DNA from: Bdellovibrionaceae bacterium UBA6502
GTDB lineage: Bacteria; Bdellovibrionota; Bdellovibrionia; Bdellovibrionales; UBA840
Assembly (NCBI GenBank): GCA_002436415.1
Contig: DJMA01000013.1
Location: 1,960 to 21,992 of the forward strand
Reading direction: 5' to 3'
DNA: 20,033 nucleotides
A program made the position numbers and the translations under genes. Positions 1 through 6,512 of this stretch are shown piece after piece; position 1 is the first letter of the stretch; each line of letters starts with the position of its first letter. The notes under the pieces are model-generated. The model saw only the letters and a program-made list of their open reading frames with translations, was not told the origin of the DNA and did not search any database.

Positions 1-1
1 A

Positions 2-208
2 ATGACCGGAAACGTGTCTGAGAAGAATACTTTTGTTTCAGAAGGCCGGCTCATTCGAAGACCTAAACCGAGGAGTCACGCCAAAATATCAAAAAAGAAC
101 CCTAAGCCGAAGGCCAAAAACGTGTATGAGATAAATACTTTAATTTCAGAAGACCTACTCCTTCAAAGAAAAAAACCAAGAAGCAGAAAAACTAATAAAC
201 CCCTTTAA
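2..208 (+). CDS. C-terminal part of a basic 36-residue-repeat protein (probably truncated by window edge)
   Basis: An open frame runs from the left edge to a TAA at 206-208. The first ATG is at base 2, so the true start may lie outside the window and this may be only the tail. The visible 68 residues hold two copies of a 36-residue unit. One begins NVSEKNTFVSEGRLIRRPKP and the other NVYEINTLISEDLLLQRKKP, each followed by a Lys/Arg/Pro-rich stretch ending near PRS. The DNA copies start at 11 and 119 (period 108 bp), and the second is cut short by the stop. The protein is strongly basic, with no cysteine and no obvious membrane segment. I do not recognise the family. The basic tail could bind nucleic acid or an acidic surface, but that is inference. 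Its last 17 bases overlap the convergent acyltransferase gene. The repeat conservation supports it being coding. Confidence 0.55.
   Translation: MTGNVSEKNTFVSEGRLIRRPKPRSHAKISKKNPKPKAKNVYEINTLISEDLLLQRKKPRSRKTNKPL
11..193 (+). repeat. 108-bp direct tandem repeat (second copy truncated)
   Basis: Copy 1 is 11-118 and copy 2 starts at 119. Both open with aacgtgt.tgaga, contain aatacttt..tttcagaag and continue with similar A-rich Lys/Arg codons. Similarity is clear over about the first 75 bases and then fades. The unit length is a multiple of three and encodes the 36-residue protein repeat described for the gene at 2-208. Further copies may lie upstream of the window. Confidence 0.75.
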
Positions 209-974
209 TATAAACATAAGGTCTCTTTCGAAGCTCCCTATTCAACTCCCCCTGCATAAGATCCCGAACCTCAGTTGCAATCTCATGTACTAGCTGAGTA
301 TCATTAGCAGCTTCGGGCGCATGAGGAAGATAGATTGGCTCTAAAAACTTAATTTTCCACTTTGCAGGAAGTGGAATAATGTTCACCGGCAAAGGCAAAA
401 CCACACCTCTTAAAAACTTACTAAACTTCAATTTTTTGAGGTTAATATGAGTCTCTTCTGCACCAATTACAATCGTTGGAATGATTGGTACTTGATGCTG
501 TAAAGCCATTCGAACAAAACCACGCTTAAAAGACTGCAACTGATAGGCATCAGCGCTAGGCTTAAAGTTTCCATGCTCTCCTTCTGGAAACAATGTCATT
601 AACTCACCATCTTCTAAAATTTGATTACCATTGTCTTTGGTAGCTTCGTAAAAGCCAAGTTTGTTTGCTGGAACACTAACTTTGTCATTTAAAAACCAAA
701 GGTGATGAGTCATAACTCTGGTTGTTCTTTTTAAAGAGCGGTTAATTTCGTAACCAAGAAGTACGGCATCAAAACCAGAAAAACCCGAATGGTTTGGCAA
801 AATAATCCCCGCTCCTTTTTTGGGAACGTTCTCAATACCTTCCACTTCCATTCGTAAATATTTTTTTATAATTTCTAGTATAAAATGTGGCATTACTCGG
901 TAGATCAAAACATCTTTAGGCAGCTCATTGAGCTTAAAAATTTTCTCTTTGCCTTTTTCGAAAAAATTGACCAT
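192..974 (-). CDS. lysophospholipid acyltransferase (PlsC/LPLAT superfamily)
   Basis: This 260-residue protein is predicted to transfer an acyl chain to a lysophospholipid or related acceptor at the inner membrane. Residues 61-69 (NHSGFSGFD) match acyltransferase block I, with His62 and Asp69 in the catalytic positions. The spacing is HX6D instead of the commoner HX4D, as in the MGAT-like branch of the superfamily. Residues 129-135 (FPEGEHG) match block III, which binds the glycerol phosphate, and VPIIPTIVIGAEE (about 163-175) matches block IV. No full transmembrane helix is evident, so peripheral membrane association is likely. The start at 974 has a purine-rich stretch (aagggg) about 9 bases upstream. 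The gene diverges from glpK, so glycerolipid metabolism may link the two, but no shared operator is visible. The exact acceptor cannot be told from sequence. The stop overlaps the convergent repeat-protein gene. Confidence 0.85.
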   Translation of the reverse strand: MVNFFEKGKEKIFKLNELPKDVLIYRVMPHFILEIIKKYLRMEVEGIENVPKKGAGIILPNHSGFSGFDAVLLGYEINRSLKRTTRVMTHHLWFLNDKVSVPANKLGFYEATKDNGNQILEDGELMTLFPEGEHGNFKPSADAYQLQSFKRGFVRMALQHQVPIIPTIVIGAEETHINLKKLKFSKFLRGVVLPLPVNIIPLPAKWKIKFLEPIYLPHAPEAANDTQLVHEIATEVRDLMQGELNRELRKRPYVYIKGVY

Positions 975-1144
975 TTCTTGAGCCCCTTACTCGGTATTAG
1001 ATTAAATACGACCACAAGTTTAATTAGCTTAGGCAAAACTTTAAATAAAAAAGCGTCTAAGTAGCAAGCTGCCACTTGAATTTGTAAAAAAGACCAGGGA
1101 CAATGGTCACGACTTTAAAGATTTCACAAATAAGAGAGGCTTTC

Positions 1145-2641
1145 ATGGGCACTTACATACTAGCGATCGATCAAGGCACAACAGGAACTACCGCTTTGTT
1201 TGTTGACGAAAAAGGACAGATTCGCGCTAAGGTTAATCGCGAGTTTTCACAACATTTCCCTAAACCTGGTTGGGTAGAACACAACTTAGAAGAAATTTGG
1301 AGCTCCGTGGAAGAAAGCGTTGGTGACTTGTGTCAGGTAATGATTCGAGATGGTGAAAAAGACATTCTCAAAAAAATTAAGTGCATTGGAATCACAAATC
1401 AACGAGAGACTGTAGGGATTTGGTCACGAAGCTCGCACAGAGCATTTAACAATGCCATTGTATGGCAGTGTCGAAGAACGACTGATTTTTGTAAGAAGCA
1501 TAAAAAAGAAGAAACTTGGATCCGAAGAAAAACAGGCCTAGTTTTAGACCCATACTTTAGCGCATCAAAAATTCATTGGCTCTTAAATAACTCTGTCGGA
1601 GCAAAACCTGCAGTCAAAGCCAAAGATTTGGTAGCCGGAACCATGGACAGTTTTTTAGTTTGGCGTCTCACCGATGGTGGCAGTCATGTAACTGATGTAT
1701 CAAATGCCTCACGTACTATGCTAATGGATTTAAAAAGCTGTAAATGGGATAAAAAGCTTTTAGACTTTTTTAAAGTTCCAGAAGAAATTTTACCGAGAAT
1801 TTCTAGCTCCAGCGAAATTTACGGCTACACTTCTGGCTTAAACTTTCTACCTGATGGCATTCCTATTTCCGGGATGGCTGGTGATCAACAAGCAGCTCTA
1901 TTTGGCCAAGCATGTTTTAAGCTTGGTGAAGCAAAATGCACTTATGGGACTGGAAGTTTTTTATTGATGAACACCGGTAAAGAAATGGTACGCTCAAAAG
2001 CAGGTTTACTCACAACTGTGGCATGGCAGTTAGCCAAAGACAAAGAACCAACCTATGCGTTGGAAGGCAGTGCTTTTATTTGTGGTGCCGCTGTTCAATG
2101 GTTAAGAGATCAATTAAAAATTGTAAATTCGGCCGAAGAGATTGAAGGTCTTGCTAAAACCGTCGAGAGCACTGATGGCGTACATTTTGTTCCTGCTTTT
2201 ACCGGCTTGGGCGCACCTTATTGGAACCCAGATGCAAGGGGCTGCATTACGGGCTTAACTCGAGGCACGAACAGAGGCCATATTGCCAGGGCTTGCCTAG
2301 AAGGAATGGCCCAACAAAATGTTGATCTTTTACTGGCCATGGAAAAAGACTTAAAAAAGAAAATGCGATCATTAAAAGTAGATGGTGGCGCTAGTAAAAA
2401 TGATCTCCTTTTACAAATGCAGTCAAACTTTTTAGGGAGCACAGTGATCCGTCCTACTCAAGTAGAAACCACTGCCCTCGGCGCTGCTTTCCTTGCTGGT
2501 TTAGGCGCTGGCGTTTGGAAATCGAAAAAAGAGATCAAGGAAATTTGGTTAAAAGATCAAGAATTTAAATCTAAAATTTCTGTGAAACAAAGAGCTGAAA
2601 AAAGAAGAGATTGGAATAAAGCCGTAAAATCTAGTTTTTAG
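1145..2641 (+). CDS. glpK: glycerol kinase
   Basis: GlpK phosphorylates glycerol with ATP to sn-glycerol 3-phosphate in the cytoplasm. From the ATG at 1145 the protein has 498 residues, the usual family length (E. coli 502), and starts MGTYILAIDQGTTGTT, with the DQGTT phosphate-1 loop in the normal place. An upstream in-frame ATG at 1103 would add 14 atypical residues. The 1145 start has gagagg just upstream and is preferred, though 1103 has agggac and is not excluded. FGGY-family blocks follow in order: TNQRETVGIW, NAIVWQCRRT, DPYFSASK, VTDVSNASRTMLMDL, the GMAGDQQAALFGQ ATP region, TYGTGSFLLMNTG, FVPAFTGLGAPYW, GLTRGTNRGHIARACLEG (FGGY signature 2) and VDGGASKNDLLLQ. No glpF, glpD or glpR is adjacent, so this is a stand-alone kinase. 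Its TAG stop overlaps the stop of the convergent pilin gene. Confidence 0.97.
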   Translation: MGTYILAIDQGTTGTTALFVDEKGQIRAKVNREFSQHFPKPGWVEHNLEEIWSSVEESVGDLCQVMIRDGEKDILKKIKCIGITNQRETVGIWSRSSHRAFNNAIVWQCRRTTDFCKKHKKEETWIRRKTGLVLDPYFSASKIHWLLNNSVGAKPAVKAKDLVAGTMDSFLVWRLTDGGSHVTDVSNASRTMLMDLKSCKWDKKLLDFFKVPEEILPRISSSSEIYGYTSGLNFLPDGIPISGMAGDQQAALFGQACFKLGEAKCTYGTGSFLLMNTGKEMVRSKAGLLTTVAWQLAKDKEPTYALEGSAFICGAAVQWLRDQLKIVNSAEEIEGLAKTVESTDGVHFVPAFTGLGAPYWNPDARGCITGLTRGTNRGHIARACLEGMAQQNVDLLLAMEKDLKKKMRSLKVDGGASKNDLLLQMQSNFLGSTVIRPTQVETTALGAAFLAGLGAGVWKSKKEIKEIWLKDQEFKSKISVKQRAEKRRDWNKAVKSSF

Positions 2642-2883
2642 GGTTCTGCGGCGTTATCATTACCTATTGCGTTTACGATATTTTGCCATACTTGAATTAC
2701 AAGACCTGGCTCATCCGTACTTCGACTCACTAAAGCCGTAACGATCAAGGTAGCCACCGTTACGGCAGCAACAACCATCAAAACATACTCAACAGCCAAT
2801 TGACCTTTTTGACCAAGGAGTGTGCCTTTAAGAAAGGACTTTTGGTTTCTTCGATTTGTTATAACTATCTTTTCTTGACCCAT
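2638..2883 (-). CDS. small Flp/type IV-like prepilin, orphan
   Basis: This 81-residue protein has a 28-residue Lys/Arg-rich leader ending in QKG, followed by QLAVEYVLMVVAAVTVATLIVTAL. A glycine at -1, a glutamate at +5 of the mature chain and an uninterrupted hydrophobic helix are the marks of a type IV/Flp-type or archaeal class III-like prepilin. A prepilin peptidase would be expected to cut between Gly and Gln. The mature protein is about 53 residues, with a short polar tail rich in Asn/Asp, in the size range of Flp pilins. No tad/cpa or pil assembly gene is beside it, so any partners lie elsewhere. The ATG at 2883 has no good Shine-Dalgarno sequence. A TTGATT/TAAAAT promoter-like pair on this strand (2894-2923) would start the transcript only a few bases before the ATG. 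A TadE-like minor pilin is an alternative. Confidence 0.6.
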   Translation of the reverse strand: MGQEKIVITNRRNQKSFLKGTLLGQKGQLAVEYVLMVVAAVTVATLIVTALVSRSTDEPGLVIQVWQNIVNAIGNDNAAEP

Positions 2884-2903
2884 TAGTGTCTTAATTTTAC
2901 TCT
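2875..2903 (+). promoter_or_regulatory. candidate promoter of the thioredoxin gene, overlapping the pilin start
   Basis: TTGACC (2875-2880, five of six consensus bases) is followed after 17 bp by TACTCT (2898-2903), a weak -10. If used, transcription would begin at or next to the ATG at 2910, a leaderless arrangement that fits the absence of a Shine-Dalgarno sequence there. The weak -10 keeps confidence low. Confidence 0.3.
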
Positions 2904-2923
2904 CTTCTGATGAATAAAATCAA
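2894..2923 (-). promoter_or_regulatory. candidate promoter of the pilin gene, inside the 5' end of the thioredoxin gene
   Basis: On the minus strand TTGATT (2918-2923) and TAAAAT (2894-2899) are separated by 18 bp, a reasonable sigma-70-type pair. The -10 box ends 10 bases before the ATG, giving a very short leader. It overlaps the candidate promoter of the divergent thioredoxin gene. Confidence 0.35.
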
Positions 2924-3452
2924 GTTTATCCAGTTTTTAGTCGCTATCCTAGTAGGTTACCTTATTTTTAAATCCACAGAAGGCGTTCAAGAGCCTGTAG
3001 AGCAGGAATCACAAATAGTAAACTCCATGCCTTTAATGGACCCAGCTGGACGTAAGGTCTCTGACCTTAGTGAGTTAAAAGGGAAAGTGGTCTTAGTTAG
3101 CTTTTGGGCCACTTGGTGTGAACCTTGCAAAAAGGAAATTCCCGAACTAGTAAAACTAAAAGAACTATTTCCCGGAGATGAATTCGAGATTTTATTAATC
3201 AACGAAGATGAGGCTGAAAAAGGCAAGCAAGATTTGGTGCTAGAATTTTTCGATTCCTTGAAGGTCGACCCAGAGAACTTTCTTCTCTATTTCGATAAAG
3301 ACTTTAAAAACGCAGAACTCTTTTCTGTGGAAGTCTTACCCACTAGCATTTTACTCGATCAGGATCGTAGACAAATTTTTAGTGCTCAAGGTTATATAGA
3401 TTGGTTGGATGAAAAAAGAATTGCTGAAATAAAATCTTTATTTGGGAATTAA
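2910..3452 (+). CDS. membrane-anchored TlpA/ResA-like thioredoxin
   Basis: This is a predicted periplasmic thiol-disulfide oxidoreductase of 180 residues. An N-terminal helix (about residues 6-20, FIQFLVAILVGYLIF) acts as signal anchor, followed by a short linker and an AhpC/TSA-Redoxin-type fold. The redox motif is WCEPC, with Cys70 and Cys73. The cis-proline is Pro144 in VLPTSILLD, and SFWATWCEPCKKEIPEL is typical of the TlpA/ResA group. Such proteins usually reduce cytochrome c apoproteins or other exported thiol proteins. No cytochrome maturation gene is nearby, so the substrate is unknown. The ATG at 2910 has no Shine-Dalgarno sequence but is the only start that keeps the anchor. The gene diverges from the pilin gene across only 26 bp. 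Confidence 0.88.
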   Translation: MNKIKFIQFLVAILVGYLIFKSTEGVQEPVEQESQIVNSMPLMDPAGRKVSDLSELKGKVVLVSFWATWCEPCKKEIPELVKLKELFPGDEFEILLINEDEAEKGKQDLVLEFFDSLKVDPENFLLYFDKDFKNAELFSVEVLPTSILLDQDRRQIFSAQGYIDWLDEKRIAEIKSLFGN

Positions 3453-3454
3453 TA

Positions 3455-3481
3455 ATAACAGAGAGTTTCGGTCCTTGTTAT
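3455..3481. terminator. weak imperfect hairpin between convergent thioredoxin and hutI genes
   Basis: ataaca (3455-3460) pairs with tgttat (3476-3481), with some further inner pairing (gaga/tcc) across mismatches. There is no T tract on either side. It sits in the only gap between the two convergent stops, so a modest bidirectional terminator role is possible. Confidence 0.25.
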
Positions 3482-3503
3482 ATTCATCCCCTCAATTTTT
3501 AGA

Positions 3504-4769
3504 CTATTTCTCCACCAAGCTAGCTGGCTTTGAATAAATCATCTTACCACCACGAAGGGTTCTATACACATCGTGGTGCCCAACAGAGTAAAATAAATCT
3601 TTCCAGCTCATGTCTAAAACGCAAAGATCAGCCTGCTTACCTACTTCGATGCTTCCAAGCTTGGATTGCATTCCCAGTGCGTGAGCGGCGTTAAAAGTGT
3701 AGGCACAAATTGTTTCCGCTAAGGACATTTTCATTTTTAAGCGAGCTAACATACCAACAAAACTCAAATCCTGTGTTGGTGATGTACCAGGGTTAAAATC
3801 AGTTGCTAAGGCTACCCTTGCACCCTCATCAATCAATTCTCTCGCCTTTGGGTATGGCGCGTGAATGTAAATATCGGCCGTCGGAAGAAGAACTGAAGTG
3901 GTATCTGAGTTAGCAATGATTTTTCGATCTGCTGCTGTTAGCTCAATGGCATGTTCAATACTTTGCGCATTGTTTTTTGCTGCAAATTTACAAGCACCAG
4001 TTCGAGTAAGTTGATCCCCATGTACACAAATTTGTAAACCAAAATGCCTCGCTCTCTCTATCAAATGAGAAGCGTCCTCTAAATCGAAGTACCCATTGTC
4101 TACAAAAATGTCTACACGATCACATAATTTTTTAGAAACCAAATCTGGTAAATCACGATGTAGAATCTGATCCATATAAAGTTTCTTACCCTGCTTAGCT
4201 TTATACTCAGGAGGAATGGCATGAGCCCCTAAATAGGTTTTTAAAATTCTAGCTTTTTTTAACTGAGAAGCTACTCGTAACATTTTCTCTTCAGAGGCTT
4301 TTTTTAAACCATAACCACTTTTCACTTCGACGGTGGAAACCCCTTGTGCTACAAAACGATTTATTCTTCTTTGAGCACTATCAAGTAGATCTTGTTCACT
4401 AGCGTTTCTAGTGGCTTTTACTGTGGATAAAATGCCACCACCTTTGGCGGCGATCTCTTGGTAAGATACACCGGTATTTCGCATTTCAAATTCTTGCGAT
4501 CGATCACCTGCAAAAACACTATGAGTGTGGCATTCTATAAATGCTGGGATTACTTCTCTCTTATCCCAGTCGATTTTTTTCCCATCGTGAAACTCCTTTG
4601 GCAAACGCTCCCATTTTCCTAACCATAAAATCACACCACGATCATCCACTACAATCGTGTTATTCTTCGTCCAAGATAAGTCTTTCTCATCCACTCGACG
4701 TCCTGACTTGGCTGCAGCTGCTTTTAAAGTTAATATTCCACCGATGTTCGTAAAAATCTTTCTACTCAT
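3504..4769 (-). CDS. hutI: imidazolonepropionase
   Basis: HutI hydrolyses 4-imidazolone-5-propanoate to N-formimidoyl-L-glutamate, the third step of histidine degradation, in the cytoplasm. The 421-residue protein is an amidohydrolase-fold metalloenzyme of normal family length. The metal-binding residues are in place: His81 and His83 in IECHTHSVFAGDR, His183 in LGAHAIPPEYK, His250 in CVHGDQLT and Asp324 in ATDFNPGTSP. EVKSGYGL near 148-155 is a HutI hallmark. The start has a gggag ribosome-binding site and, upstream, a good promoter. The gene lies about 2.7 kb from hutU, separated by three plus-strand genes, so it is transcribed apart from hutHU. Confidence 0.96.
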   Translation of the reverse strand: MSRKIFTNIGGILTLKAAAAKSGRRVDEKDLSWTKNNTIVVDDRGVILWLGKWERLPKEFHDGKKIDWDKREVIPAFIECHTHSVFAGDRSQEFEMRNTGVSYQEIAAKGGGILSTVKATRNASEQDLLDSAQRRINRFVAQGVSTVEVKSGYGLKKASEEKMLRVASQLKKARILKTYLGAHAIPPEYKAKQGKKLYMDQILHRDLPDLVSKKLCDRVDIFVDNGYFDLEDASHLIERARHFGLQICVHGDQLTRTGACKFAAKNNAQSIEHAIELTAADRKIIANSDTTSVLLPTADIYIHAPYPKARELIDEGARVALATDFNPGTSPTQDLSFVGMLARLKMKMSLAETICAYTFNAAHALGMQSKLGSIEVGKQADLCVLDMSWKDLFYSVGHHDVYRTLRGGKMIYSKPASLVEK

Positions 4770-4793
4770 ATTCTCCCTTTTTTTAGACGCCTC

Positions 4794-4822
4794 ATTATAC
4801 TAGAGGGATGGTTCACTCGCAA
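4794..4822 (-). promoter_or_regulatory. candidate sigma-70-type promoter of hutI
   Basis: On the minus strand TTGCGA (4817-4822) and a perfect TATAAT (4794-4799) are separated by 17 bp. Predicted transcription starts near 4787, leaving a leader of roughly 20 bases that carries the gggag ribosome-binding site before the ATG at 4769. This is the best promoter match in the window. Confidence 0.6.
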
Positions 4823-4886
4823 AGACTTTGCCTGTCTAAATAGCGCGCAGTTTGATATAATGCTTTGCTTTTTATTTCGAATTACT

Positions 4887-4915
4887 TTGCTAAAAATTTG
4901 TACGCTAGATAAAAT
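4887..4915 (+). promoter_or_regulatory. candidate promoter of the nfeD-SPFH operon
   Basis: TTGCTA (4887-4892) and TAAAAT (4910-4915) are separated by 17 bp. The predicted start near 4922 leaves a short leader with an aggag ribosome-binding site before the ATG at 4941. It diverges from the hutI promoter within the same 171-bp gap. Confidence 0.5.
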
Positions 4916-4940
4916 TAGCTAAATTTCTCTAGGAGTTTTT

Positions 4941-5393
4941 ATGGAACTTTTTACTGACGTCCACATTTGGCAAGTTTTTGTTGTTATTGGTTTGATCCTA
5001 GCCATTTCAGAAATTTTCATTCCTGGTTTTGTAATGCTACCACTTGGTTTGGGCTTTTTGATTGCTAGTGCCTTTGTAGAGTTCACTGATAGCTATGCTA
5101 TGCGATTTCTTATATTGGCTGCCAGTGAGCTAATTGTTCTTGGTATTTTTATGAAGTACGTTCGCCCTAGATTTGTAGGAAAAGAGACTTATAAAAGTAA
5201 CGCCGATTCAATGATTGGAAAAACAGCTTCGGTCATTCAAGAGATTAATCCTGAAAATCCCGGTTACGTAAAATTATATGGTGATGAATGGAAAGCCATC
5301 AGCAAAGATGATTCAAGCATTGCCATTGGGAAAAAAGTAGAGATTTTAGAAATCGACGGCATTAAAGTTATTGTTAAAGAAATTAAACATTAA
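4941..5393 (+). CDS. NfeD-like membrane protein
   Basis: This 150-residue protein has hydrophobic helices over about residues 9-75 (two to three segments, including VFVVIGLILAISEIFIPGF and a second block around ILAASELIVLGIFM). A soluble C-terminal domain of about 65 residues follows (MIGKTASVIQEINPENPGYVKLYGDEWKA and onward). That domain matches the OB-fold of short NfeD proteins, where the G.....V.L.G..W pattern is typical. It lies 18 bp upstream of an SPFH/stomatin gene, the classic nfeD-stomatin pair. In that pair NfeD is thought to bind or regulate the stomatin partner in membrane microdomains. The aggag ribosome-binding site is 5 bases from the ATG. It lacks the N-terminal ClpP-like protease domain of long NfeD forms, so it is not expected to be proteolytic. 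Confidence 0.88.
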   Translation: MELFTDVHIWQVFVVIGLILAISEIFIPGFVMLPLGLGFLIASAFVEFTDSYAMRFLILAASELIVLGIFMKYVRPRFVGKETYKSNADSMIGKTASVIQEINPENPGYVKLYGDEWKAISKDDSSIAIGKKVEILEIDGIKVIVKEIKH

Positions 5394-5411
5394 AATATTT
5401 AGGAGTTAAAA

Positions 5412-6362
5412 ATGGAATTTAGTACGATTGTCGGTGGAATCATTGCATTTGCAGTGTTCTTTTTTATCACTCAAGGATTCAAAGTTGTTCAGCAGTCACA
5501 ATGTGTGATCATTGAAAGACTTGGTTCTTACCAAAAAACTTTAACCAATGGTTTTAACATCATCATTCCTTTCATCGATAAACCTTTGCAGGTATATTGG
5601 ATTTCAAATGGCAATATTTTCCTGGAAAATAGAATCGATATGAGAGAGACCGTTCTTGATGTTCCAGAACAGTCTGTGATCACCAAGGATAATGTTTCTA
5701 TCAGTATTGATGCCATCATGTATGTGCAAATCATTGATCCGATCAAAGCTGCCTATGAGATTTCTAACCTTCCACTATCCATAGCTCAACTAGCACAAAC
5801 CTCATTAAGAAATGTGATTGGTGAAATGGATCTAGACGAAACCCTTACCTCTCGAGATGTGATTAACTCAAAGTTAAAAACCATTTTAGATGAAGCCACT
5901 GACAAATGGGGAACCAAAGTAAACCGTGTGGAACTTAAAAACATTACGCCTCCTGCAGATATTCAGAATGCCATGGAAAAACAAATGCAGGCTGAGCGAG
6001 AAAGAAGAGCCAAGGTTCTTGAAGCTGAAGGAGACAAACAAGCTCGTATCGCTATCTCTGAAGGTATGAAGCAGGAGCAAATCAATCTTGCCGATGGTGA
6101 TAAAGAATCACAAATCAGAAAAGCCCACGGTGAGGCTGAAGCGATTCGTGAATTAGCACAAGCTAAGAAAGAAGCCATCCAACAAATTAAAGAACAGATT
6201 AACAATGAAGACATGGCTGTTAAATACCTAATTTCCACAGCCTACATTCAAGAGTTTGGAAAATTCGTAAGCAAGGATGGAGATAAGGTTTTTGTACCAT
6301 ATGAGTCCTCCACGGCACTTGGAAGTATCGGTACTATTAAAGAGATTCTCTCAAACAATTAA
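5412..6362 (+). CDS. SPFH/Band 7 (stomatin/QmcA-like) membrane scaffold protein
   Basis: This 316-residue protein has one N-terminal transmembrane helix (about 5-22), a Band 7/SPFH domain and a long C-terminal coiled coil. The SPFH domain starts at VVQQSQCVIIERLGSYQKTL and includes GFNIIIPFIDKP, RETVLDVPEQSVITKDNVSISIDAIMY, AAYEISNLPLSIAQLAQTSLRNVIGEMDLDE and VELKNITPP. The coiled coil contains MEKQMQAERERRAKVLEAEG. This order is diagnostic of the QmcA/stomatin branch. Such proteins form large ring or cage assemblies in the cytoplasmic membrane that organise lipids and partner proteases. Placement directly behind nfeD supports the same complex. The aggag ribosome-binding site is 6 bases from the ATG, and a good intrinsic terminator follows. 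Specific clients cannot be inferred. Confidence 0.93.
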   Translation: MEFSTIVGGIIAFAVFFFITQGFKVVQQSQCVIIERLGSYQKTLTNGFNIIIPFIDKPLQVYWISNGNIFLENRIDMRETVLDVPEQSVITKDNVSISIDAIMYVQIIDPIKAAYEISNLPLSIAQLAQTSLRNVIGEMDLDETLTSRDVINSKLKTILDEATDKWGTKVNRVELKNITPPADIQNAMEKQMQAERERRAKVLEAEGDKQARIAISEGMKQEQINLADGDKESQIRKAHGEAEAIRELAQAKKEAIQQIKEQINNEDMAVKYLISTAYIQEFGKFVSKDGDKVFVPYESSTALGSIGTIKEILSNN

Positions 6363-6366
6363 TCCC

Positions 6367-6390
6367 AGGCAGCCTTGAGCTGTCTTTTTT
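6367..6390 (+). terminator. intrinsic terminator of the nfeD-SPFH operon
   Basis: A 7-bp stem (aggcagc 6367-6373, gctgtct 6379-6385, one G-T pair) closes a 5-base loop and runs into a T tract (6385-6390). It starts 4 bases after the SPFH stop codon. Confidence 0.8.
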
Positions 6391-6512
6391 CTTTGTCTGC
6401 AAATAAATATCGCGTCAAAGCCCTATTTTCTTAATTTAATTTTATTTAGTCTTTTCCATTCCTAAAAGAAACCGATAAACTTTTTCCGAGTATCGAATCA
6501 TCTTTTAGGAGT

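Noticed and set aside
5963..6238. Minus-strand 91-codon frame inside the SPFH gene
   Set aside because: It is antisense to the conserved coiled-coil region and its Ser/Cys/Leu-rich composition is a codon shadow.
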